NCBI GenBank assembly: GCA_002440975.1
Contig: DJWN01000120.1
Location: forward strand, 1 to 6,654
DNA length: 6,654 nt
Direction of reading: 5' to 3'
Source: Bacteroidales bacterium UBA6229
GTDB taxonomy: Bacteria > Bacteroidota > Bacteroidia > Bacteroidales > F082
The notes beneath the pieces are model-generated. The model did no database searches, was not told where the DNA came from, and saw only the letters and a program-made list of their open reading frames with translations. Shown here piece by piece: positions 1 to 5,964 of this stretch (its first letter is position 1; each line of letters opens with the position of its first letter). Position numbers and translations under genes: made by a program.

Positions 1-1440
1 TTCGAAAAAGAAGAAATCATCAACGGTTATGTGAAGAGCCGCACCAAAGGTGGTCTGATCGTAGATGTATTTGGTATCGAGGCCTTCCTCCCGGGTTCAC
101 AAATTGATGTGAAACCCATCCGTGACTACGATATCTATGTGGACAAAACCATGGAATTCAAGGTGGTGAAAATCAACCAGGAATACAAAAACGTAGTAGT
201 TTCGCATAAAGCACTTATCGAAGACGAACTCGAGCAGCAAAAAGCCGAGATCATCAGCAAACTCGAAAAAGGTCAGGTACTTGAAGGTACTGTTAAAAAT
301 ATCACTTCTTATGGTGTATTTATCGACCTGGGTGGCGTTGATGGCCTGATCCATATCACTGACCTTAGCTGGGGACGCATCAATCATCCGGAAGAAATCG
401 TTGAGCTTGACCAAAAAATTAAGGTGGTTATTCTCGACTTTGATGATAACAAAAAACGTATCGCTCTCGGCCTGAAACAGCTTACTCCTCATCCCTGGGA
501 TGCCCTGGACGAGAACCTCAAGATCGGCGACAAAGTTGCTGGTAAAGTGGTTGTGATTGCTGATTATGGCGCATTTATCGAAATTGCTCCTGGCGTTGAA
601 GGTTTGATTCACGTTTCGGAAATGTCATGGTCGCAGCACTTGCGCACCGCACAGGACTTCCTGAAAGTTGGTGACGAAATAGAAGCCGTTATCCTGACAC
701 TTGATCGCGAAGAGCGTAAAATGTCGCTGGGTATGAAGCAGTTGATTCCAGATCCATGGGAAAATATCAAGGATCGTTATCCTGCAAATTCAAAACATTC
801 GGCTACCGTTCGTAACTTTACCAACTTTGGTATTTTTGTTGAATTGGAAGAAGGTGTTGACGGATTGATCCATATCAGCGACCTGAGTTGGAGCAAGAAA
901 ATCAAGCATCCTGCTGAGTTTACCAAAGTAGGTGAAACCATCGAGGTGATCGTACTTGATGTTGATGAAGAAAACCGTCGTTTGAGCCTCGGCCACAAAC
1001 AGCTCGAAGAGAATCCTTGGGATGTATTTGAAAGCATTTTCACTGTGGGCAGCGTGCATCAGGGTACCATCATCAGTTCCAACGACAAAGGAATGATTGT
1101 TTCCTTACCCTATGGTGTTGAAGGTTTTGCTCCTAACCGTCACCTGAAAAAAGAAGACGGAAGCAATGCCAAAGTAGACGAGACAATCGACTTTAAAGTG
1201 ATCGAATTCTCCAAAGAGAACAAGAAAATCATTCTTTCGCATAGCCGAATTCACGAAGATCAGGCTTTTGTTCAGCGTAATGCCGAAAATGAAAGCAAAG
1301 GCAACGAAGCCAAGTCAACCAAACGTGCCGTTAAGATTATCAACGAAAATCTTGAACGCACCACTTTGGGCGACCTCGATGTGCTTGCCGGCTTGAAAAA
1401 AGACCTCGAAGACGAGGAAAAAGCCAATAAGAAAAATTAA
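1..1440 (+). CDS. rpsA: 30S ribosomal protein S1, 3' part (5' end outside window)
   Basis: Ribosomal protein S1 binds mRNA on the 30S subunit and helps load it for initiation. The frame is open from base 1, so the gene is cut by the left edge; 479 residues remain before TAA. The GTG at 31 is an internal Val codon, not a start. Five S1 (OB-fold) repeats are visible at about residues 6-73, 89-161, 174-246, 262-334 and 348-416. The middle three carry the typical pattern YG.FI.L..GV.GLIH.S.(L/M)SW, each followed by a K..LG.KQL strand and a PW linker. The first and last are more divergent, as expected for the second and sixth domains of a six-domain S1, so about one domain plus the N-terminus is missing. 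The last 60 residues are charged and end in LGDLDVLAGLKKDLEDEEK, a tail I associate with Bacteroidota S1. A terminator follows at once. Confidence 0.96.
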   Translation, partial: FEKEEIINGYVKSRTKGGLIVDVFGIEAFLPGSQIDVKPIRDYDIYVDKTMEFKVVKINQEYKNVVVSHKALIEDELEQQKAEIISKLEKGQVLEGTVKNITSYGVFIDLGGVDGLIHITDLSWGRINHPEEIVELDQKIKVVILDFDDNKKRIALGLKQLTPHPWDALDENLKIGDKVAGKVVVIADYGAFIEIAPGVEGLIHVSEMSWSQHLRTAQDFLKVGDEIEAVILTLDREERKMSLGMKQLIPDPWENIKDRYPANSKHSATVRNFTNFGIFVELEEGVDGLIHISDLSWSKKIKHPAEFTKVGETIEVIVLDVDEENRRLSLGHKQLEENPWDVFESIFTVGSVHQGTIISSNDKGMIVSLPYGVEGFAPNRHLKKEDGSNAKVDETIDFKVIEFSKENKKIILSHSRIHEDQAFVQRNAENESKGNEAKSTKRAVKIINENLERTTLGDLDVLAGLKKDLEDEEKANKKN

Positions 1441-1462
1441 GCACTGCTTATTTAAAAAGGGG

Positions 1463-1492
1463 AAGACTGCTCGTTTCGGGCAGTCTTTTTTT
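1463..1492 (+). terminator. Intrinsic terminator of rpsA
   Basis: Bases 1463-1473 pair with 1477-1487 (AAGACTGCTCG with CGGGCAGTCTT, one G-T wobble), giving an 11-bp stem with a 3-base loop. A run of seven T (1486-1492) overlaps the end of the stem. It starts 23 bases after the rpsA stop codon. This is a textbook rho-independent terminator and separates rpsA transcription from rnz. Confidence 0.93.
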
Positions 1493-1563
1493 ATTGCTAA
1501 AAAAGCAGGGTAAAGCAGTTGGAATAAAATTGCGAATAATTTTTCATTCGGGTTTTGGTTTAC

Positions 1564-1571
1564 TACTTTTG
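1564..1571 (+). promoter_or_regulatory. Possible Bacteroidota -7 promoter box upstream of rnz
   Basis: TACTTTTG matches the Bacteroidota -7 consensus TAnnTTTG exactly. I found no convincing TTG-type -33 box at the expected distance of about 19-21 bases upstream, so this is weak. If real, transcription would start near 1577-1580, at the left end of repeat element E1, and rnz mRNA would carry a leader of about 300 bases containing the whole element. A chance match in AT-rich DNA is quite possible. Confidence 0.22.
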
Positions 1572-1574
1572 AAT

Positions 1575-1814
1575 CAATATTGTCCGGTATAACTCAAATA
1601 TATACGCTCAATCGCTGTAATAATGCCGTCACTACGGGACTTGGCATAATCAGGGGTAACCTTTTATGCTACCCAGATTTTGTCCTTACCGGGACTGTCC
1701 CGCTAGGGACAAAATCTGGGTAGTCAGGGCGTTTAAAATCAAGAAGAAGTCCCGTAGGGACGTAATAATTAAAGCGATTGAATATTTTTATGTGATTTTT
1801 ACCGGACAACATTG
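1575..1814 (+). repeat. Palindromic repeat element E1 (MITE/REP-like), 240 bp
   Basis: This non-coding element is bounded by 15-bp terminal inverted repeats with one mismatch: CAATATTGTCCGGTA at 1575-1589 and, reading inward from the right end, CAATGTTGTCCGGTA (complement of 1800-1814). The two arms (1575-1695 and 1697-1814) mirror each other in order: the end repeat, a CAATCGCT..TAAT box, a GTCCCTACGGGAC-type hairpin (1628-1640 with one base changed; 1749-1761 intact), a variable stretch, and the central palindrome at 1669-1723. A diverged copy (E2) lies at 2792-3016 in the opposite orientation. The best-conserved arm box is 1605-1630, which matches the complement of 2961-2986 at 25 of 26 bases. 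No reading frame of note is present, so the element would need a transposase encoded elsewhere. No clear target-site duplication is visible. It occupies most of the rpsA-rnz gap, 60 bases before the rnz start. The rest of that gap (1493-1574 and 1815-1874) shows nothing else I can support. Confidence 0.85.
1669..1723. repeat. Central 55-bp palindrome of E1
   Basis: Two 27-base arms (1669-1695 and 1697-1723) flank a single T at 1696. Of the 27 positions, 25 are Watson-Crick pairs, one is T-G (1686 with 1706, a wobble in RNA) and one is a C-C mismatch (1689 with 1703). Each arm also contains its own small hairpin (1682-1695 and 1697-1710), so the stretch can fold as one long stem or two short ones. 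The pair 1676-1716 is G-C here but T-A at the matching site in E2. Confidence 0.88.
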
Positions 1815-1874
1815 AATAGAGAATAATAATTTAGCTCGTTTACAACATTTTCCAATGTCAGCTGTTTTCTCTGG

Positions 1875-2786
1875 GTGAATCCTTTTGAATTAACAATCAT
1901 AGGCTCAGGCTCTGCTTTACCCATGCGCGAACGTCATGCCAGCAGCCAGTATCTGCATCTGGGTAGCCGGCATATTCTGATAGATTGTGCCGAAGGAACG
2001 CAACTTCGCCTTCAGGAGTTAAAAATCAGTCCGATGAAACTGGATACTGTCCTGATCAGTCATCTGCATGGTGATCATTACTATGGCCTGATAGGTTTGA
2101 TCAACTCTATGCATTTGAATGGCAGGACTAATCCCTTGAAAATGTATGGTCCACCCGAGTTGATTAATATCTTGAACCTGATGCTCAAAGCTTCGGATAC
2201 GCATTTGCGCTATCCCTTAAATTTTACGGCTTTGGAAAACCACGAACCACAGCTGCTTGACGCGGATAATCAATTAAAAATAACAGCTTTCGGCGTGAAA
2301 CACCGCATTCCGGCCTGGGGCTTTCGTTTTGATGAAATCGTAGGCAGAAAGATCAATCAGGACTTTCTCACGGAGCATACTCCTTCACATGAGGCCATGC
2401 AGCAGATTCAGCTTGGAAAGGACTTCACAGCTGTGGATGGAGAAGTGTTGGCCAACGAAACGATTACACATCAGGCACATCATCCACGATCGTATGCTTA
2501 CTGCACCGACACTGCCTATCACGAAACTTTGGTCAGGCACATTTTTCGGGCAGATTTGCTGTATCACGAGGCTACTTTTGGAAAAGATATGGCTGATTTT
2601 GCCGAACAAACTTTTCATTCCACCACGGTTCAGGCAGCTGAAATAGCACGGCAGGCAGAAGTTGGTAAGTTGATCATCGGGCATTTTTCGTCCCGCTATA
2701 AAGACACACAGATCCTGCTTGATGAATCCAGATCGGTTTTCACTCAAACTGAGTTGGCTTTGGACAACCGGAAATTTTTGATTTAA
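1875..2786 (+). CDS. rnz: Ribonuclease Z (tRNA 3'-endonuclease)
   Basis: RNase Z is a zinc-dependent metallo-beta-lactamase-fold endonuclease that removes the 3' trailer of precursor tRNAs in the cytoplasm. The 303-residue product has the usual length of the short, dimeric bacterial form. The N-terminus FELTIIGSGSALP is typical of the family. The metal-binding motif SHLHGDH is at 62-68 (ligands His63, His65, Asp67, His68). Further expected ligands and catalytic residues are His143 (VKHR), Asp212 (YCTDT), the HEATF motif at 231-235 and His270 in GHFSSRY. All key residues are present, so the enzyme should be active. The start is GTG at 1875: the frame is open upstream only to 1830 and contains no ATG or other GTG, and this start puts the family N-terminus in register. 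No Shine-Dalgarno sequence is seen, which is common in Bacteroidota. The gene stands alone, between two inverted repeat elements, and converges with the dehydrogenase gene on its right. Confidence 0.95.
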   Translation: MNPFELTIIGSGSALPMRERHASSQYLHLGSRHILIDCAEGTQLRLQELKISPMKLDTVLISHLHGDHYYGLIGLINSMHLNGRTNPLKMYGPPELINILNLMLKASDTHLRYPLNFTALENHEPQLLDADNQLKITAFGVKHRIPAWGFRFDEIVGRKINQDFLTEHTPSHEAMQQIQLGKDFTAVDGEVLANETITHQAHHPRSYAYCTDTAYHETLVRHIFRADLLYHEATFGKDMADFAEQTFHSTTVQAAEIARQAEVGKLIIGHFSSRYKDTQILLDESRSVFTQTELALDNRKFLI

Positions 2787-2819
2787 AGAATCACTGTTGT
2801 CCGGTAAAATGATAATACC

Positions 2820-2845
2820 GTCCCGTACGTACGGGACTTTTTCTT
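2820..2845 (+). terminator. Probable rnz terminator supplied by E2
   Basis: GTCCCGTACGTACGGGAC (2820-2837) is a perfect 18-bp palindrome, foldable as a 7-bp stem with a 4-base loop, followed directly by TTTTTCTT (2838-2845). It lies 34 bases after the rnz stop and is inside repeat element E2. The hairpin plus T-tract fits an intrinsic terminator reading on the + strand. The matching hairpin on the other side of E2 (2946-2958) has no T-run behind it on the - strand, so I see no equally good terminator for the dehydrogenase gene. Confidence 0.65.
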
Positions 2846-2862
2846 AATTTGTAAAACAATGG

Positions 2863-2917
2863 CTACCCATATTTTGTCCCTAACGGGACTGTCCCGTTAG
2901 GGACAAAATATGGGTAG
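2863..2917. repeat. Perfect 55-bp central palindrome of E2
   Basis: Arms 2863-2889 and 2891-2917 are perfectly complementary over 27 bp around a single T at 2890. Each arm contains a smaller hairpin of the form GTCCC-N4-GGGAC (2876-2889 and 2891-2904). No T-run follows on either strand, so as an RNA it would be a very stable stem rather than a classic terminator. It could block 3' exonucleases on both convergent transcripts. Confidence 0.92.
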
Positions 2918-3026
2918 AATAAAAAGTTACCCCTAATCATTTCAAGTCCCGTAGGGACGGGACGGCATTATTCCAGCGATTGAGCGTTTTTATGTGAATT
3001 ATACCGGACAACAATGTTAAAGAATT

Positions 3027-5954
3027 TTAAATCAGGGCTTGATACAAAATTTCTACCGGATGCAAAGCGTTTTTATGCGTTCCATCGTGAATCTGATGTC
3101 GGCACGAAGTTCCGGATGCAGCGATGATTGTTGCTGCTGATGCTTTTCGCACAGCCGGGAAAAGTACCAGCTCGCCCACCTTCATCGAAACATCGTAATG
3201 CTCTTTTTCATAGCCAAATGATCCAGCCATGCCGCAGCAACCCGATTTGATTTCTGTGGGTGTATAATTCACGGGGATATTTAAAATATTTAGGGCTTCT
3301 TTGGTGCTGGCGATTGATTTTTGCTGGCAGTGGCCGTGATATAGAATTTCTCGTTTTTCACTGGTGAAAAGCGTCCGGTCAATACTTCCGGATTCAAATT
3401 CTTTGAATAGAAACTCTTCAATCGTTAGGCAGTTTTTGGCTAAGTCGCGGGCTGTTTGTTGCAAATTGCTATCAACCAGTTCGGGATATTCATCCCTGAA
3501 AGTTAGAATGGCTGAAGGTTCAATGCCGATCAGCGGATTTTCGCTGCTGATTAGTGGCGACAAAGATTTGACATTGCGAATGGCAATCTGTTTGGCTTTT
3601 CTTAAAAACCCTTTGCTGAGGTAGGTTCTGCCACTTTCGATATGTTTTGGAATCACGACTTCATAACCTAGTTTTGTCAGCAGCAAAATTGCGTGAATAC
3701 CAATATTGGTATCGTTAAATCGCGTGAACTCGTCATTGAAAAGATATACTTTTCTGCCATTAGCTTCGGCAGGTTTGTTTTTCCTGAACCACTTGTCAAG
3801 CGTGGTTTTATAAAGTGTTGGCAGGCTTCTTTCAGGAGCAAAACCCAGTAAAGGCATCATTACTTTTGATGTGACGGGATTGTTCATCATCAGGTTTGTG
3901 AAAGCAGGCCATATGCTCCCTAATTTATTGATATGCATGATATTGGCAATCATTTTTGAGCGAAGTGGTGCGCCATTGGCATCATAATAGTGCTGTAAAA
4001 ATTCCGCTTTTAGTTTGGCCACATCCACACTGCTCGGGCATTCTGATTTACAGGCTTTGCAAGAGAGGCAAAGGTCCATCACCTCATAAATTTCAGGATG
4101 GTCAAAAGGGTTTTCCTTTATAGAATGTGACAGCATTTCGCGTAAGATATTGGCTCTTGCACGGGTACTGTGTTTTTCGTTCCGGGTAGCCATATAGGAA
4201 GGACACATAGTGCCTCCTGTAACTTCTGTTTTACGGCAGGCTGCTGTTCCATTACATTTTTCGGCGGCCCGCAAAATCCCTTGATCTTTTGACCAGTCGA
4301 AAATGGTGTTGATTGTTTTGTCCTGCTGCCCGGGTGTGTAGCGTAGCGAGGTGTTCATCTTAGGAGTATCCACAATCTTGTTGGGATTGAAGATATGCTG
4401 CGGATCCCAGCTTTCCTTGATTTTTTTGAGTAAGGCATAGTTGTGTTCACCAACCATCAGTGGGATAAATTCGCCCCTTAATCTGCCATCACCATGCTCT
4501 CCGCTCAACGAACCTTTGTATTTTTTTACGAGTAGTGCTGTTTCGCGGGCGATGCTATAAAAGAGTTCTACATCAACTGGATCTTTCAGGTTGAGAACGG
4601 GTCTCAGGTGCAGTTCCCCTGTGGCGACATGAGCGTAATACACACAGTTTTTACCATATTTGGCCAGCATCTCATCGAAATCACGGATATAATCGGGTAA
4701 AACTTCCGGGTTTACGGCAGTGTCTTCGATCACCGGAACGGGCTTTGCGTCACCAGGCATATTGTTCAAAACGCCTAAACCTGCTTTGCGGAGGTCCCAA
4801 ACACGATTCATATCCGCGCCTTTCACAACAGGGAAGTGATTTCCGAACCCGGCCTCACGCATGGCTGCTTCCATCGCTGTGATTTTTTGATCGGAAGTTT
4901 TAAAATCTGCTTCAGCAAATTCAACAATCAGAATGGCAGCGGGATCGCCTTTTACAAAAAATCTGTTTTTGGACTGCTCGATGTTTTCTTTGGTGAGATC
5001 CATCACTGTTTTGTCCATCAGTTCCACCGAAACAGGTTGGAATTTTAAAGCTATTAAATTGGCTTTTAAAGCATTAACGATAGATTCAAAATGCACGCAA
5101 ACCAGTGCTTTGGCTTTTGGTGGAAGCGGCACAAGGTTTAGTTTGATTTCGGTCGTAAATGCCAGTGTGCCTTCAGAACCGGCAAGTAGTTTGCTCAAAT
5201 TAATTTTTGGTGCTCCCGATGTAAATGGTGACGTATCGAGCAGCAGATCAATGGCATAACCGGTATTTCGCCTTTTGATGGTAGCATCAGGATATTCTTC
5301 CCTTATTTGTTTTTGATTTTGTGGGTTACTCAGAATGTCATTCAAAGTTTTGTAAACCTCACCTTCTAAATCGCTTTGTGCGCATTTTTGCTGGAAGCTT
5401 TCGTTATCTAGTTCTCCAAAAATCGCTTCACTGCCATTGCTGAGTAAGGCTTTAATTTCGAGGGTGTGGTCTCTGGTGCTTCCGTAAACCAGTGAGTGAG
5501 CTCCGCAAGCGTTGTTTCCCAACATGCCACCCAACATGCAACGGTTGGCAGTGGAGGTTTCCGGGCCAAAAAATAGTCCGTAAGGTTCGAGGTATTGATT
5601 CAGTTCGCTCAAAATTACACCAGGCTGCACACGCACCCAGCGTTCATTGGCATTGAGTTCAATGATTTGGGTCATATAACGCGAAATATCAACGATTACA
5701 CCGTTGCCAACTACTTGTCCGGCAAGCGAAGTGCCGCCAGCACGCGGAATCAGGGAAAAACCATTCGCTTTGGCAGAATTTATCAGAAGTTTGATATCAG
5801 TGGCATCACGCGGCAAAGCAACAGCCAGCGGTTTTTCGCGATAAGCTGAAGCATCAGTGGCGTATATCAGGCGCGTGGCATCATCAATGTGAATGTCGCC
5901 TTTGAAATTTATTTCGAGTTGTGCAAGTGCTTTATAGAGTTTTGATTCGCGCAT
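3027..5954 (-). CDS. FAD/Fe-S D-2-hydroxyacid dehydrogenase (YdiJ-type GlcD-GlpC fusion)
   Basis: This 975-residue flavoprotein probably oxidises a D-2-hydroxyacid such as D-lactate, D-2-hydroxyglutarate or glycolate and passes electrons through Fe-S clusters to the respiratory chain. The N-terminal half is a PCMH-type FAD domain (about 40-275) with PRAGGTSLAGQ (70-80) and the PETSTANRCMLGGMLGNNAC stretch (131-150). The FAD-oxidase C-terminal domain (about 275-530) has the putative metal and substrate residues His442, His449 (GELHLRP) and Glu487-His488 (GEHGDGR). An Fe-S segment follows, with C567-x5-C573-x10-C584-P and then C629-x2-C632-x2-C635-x3-C639-P. The C-terminus has CCG-type cysteine motifs: HGHCQQKS (Cys876), GCCGMAGSFG (Cys906, Cys907) and Cys951. 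Length and order match E. coli YdiJ (about 1,018 residues), which I recall being described as a D-2-hydroxyglutarate dehydrogenase; the substrate here is not fixed by sequence. No signal peptide or membrane segment is seen. The ATG at 5954 has no clear Shine-Dalgarno sequence. It lies 10 bases after the ATPase gene, so co-transcription is possible. Confidence 0.94.
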   Translation of the reverse strand: MRESKLYKALAQLEINFKGDIHIDDATRLIYATDASAYREKPLAVALPRDATDIKLLINSAKANGFSLIPRAGGTSLAGQVVGNGVIVDISRYMTQIIELNANERWVRVQPGVILSELNQYLEPYGLFFGPETSTANRCMLGGMLGNNACGAHSLVYGSTRDHTLEIKALLSNGSEAIFGELDNESFQQKCAQSDLEGEVYKTLNDILSNPQNQKQIREEYPDATIKRRNTGYAIDLLLDTSPFTSGAPKINLSKLLAGSEGTLAFTTEIKLNLVPLPPKAKALVCVHFESIVNALKANLIALKFQPVSVELMDKTVMDLTKENIEQSKNRFFVKGDPAAILIVEFAEADFKTSDQKITAMEAAMREAGFGNHFPVVKGADMNRVWDLRKAGLGVLNNMPGDAKPVPVIEDTAVNPEVLPDYIRDFDEMLAKYGKNCVYYAHVATGELHLRPVLNLKDPVDVELFYSIARETALLVKKYKGSLSGEHGDGRLRGEFIPLMVGEHNYALLKKIKESWDPQHIFNPNKIVDTPKMNTSLRYTPGQQDKTINTIFDWSKDQGILRAAEKCNGTAACRKTEVTGGTMCPSYMATRNEKHSTRARANILREMLSHSIKENPFDHPEIYEVMDLCLSCKACKSECPSSVDVAKLKAEFLQHYYDANGAPLRSKMIANIMHINKLGSIWPAFTNLMMNNPVTSKVMMPLLGFAPERSLPTLYKTTLDKWFRKNKPAEANGRKVYLFNDEFTRFNDTNIGIHAILLLTKLGYEVVIPKHIESGRTYLSKGFLRKAKQIAIRNVKSLSPLISSENPLIGIEPSAILTFRDEYPELVDSNLQQTARDLAKNCLTIEEFLFKEFESGSIDRTLFTSEKREILYHGHCQQKSIASTKEALNILNIPVNYTPTEIKSGCCGMAGSFGYEKEHYDVSMKVGELVLFPAVRKASAATIIAASGTSCRHQIHDGTHKNALHPVEILYQALI

Positions 5955-5964
5955 GTAGGAGACG

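Larger units (their letters stand above)
2792..3016 (-). repeat. Palindromic repeat element E2 (inverted copy of E1), 225 bp
   Basis: The ends are CACTGTTGTCCGGTA (2792-2806) and its near complement at 3002-3016, with one mismatch in 15. Read on the - strand, the element aligns with E1 on the + strand: the same end repeats, the CGCTCAATCGCTG box (2974-2986), a GTCCCGTAGGGAC hairpin (2946-2958), a GTTACCCC box (2926-2933, matching GGGGTAAC at 1653-1660) and the central palindrome (2863-2917). The left arm is shorter than its E1 equivalent: 13 instead of 38 bases lie between the end repeat and the outer hairpin (2807-2819 against 1762-1799), so it has lost the CAATCGCT box. The element begins 6 bases after the rnz stop and ends 10 bases before the stop of the convergent dehydrogenase gene, filling the gap between them. 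It has no coding capacity. Confidence 0.85.

Noticed and set aside
97..612. 171-codon open frame on the - strand inside rpsA
   Set aside because: It lies entirely opposite the S1 coding sequence, resembles no family I know, and is explained by the codon bias of a highly expressed gene.
1575..1814. Target-site duplication around E1 (CAATA on the left, CATTG on the right)
   Set aside because: As direct repeats these differ at two of five bases, but as inverted repeats at only one; the same holds in E2 in weaker form, so they are better read as the outer part of the terminal inverted repeats.
1575..1874. Riboswitch or ribosomal-protein leader before rnz
   Set aside because: The conserved structure is the repeat element itself, present also at the 3' side of rnz, and no known aptamer core is recognisable.
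2385..2747. 120-codon open frame on the - strand inside rnz
   Set aside because: It is fully antisense to conserved RNase Z motifs and is cysteine-rich without any recognisable pattern; a frame shadow.
1575..3016. CRISPR-like array, because of repeated GTCCC/GGGAC units
   Set aside because: The units have no regular spacing, there are no unique spacers of uniform length, they are arranged as mirrored pairs, and no cas gene is near.
4933..5259. 108-codon open frame on the + strand inside the dehydrogenase gene
   Set aside because: It is antisense to the conserved FAD-oxidase region, has low-complexity serine-rich composition and no visible start signals.
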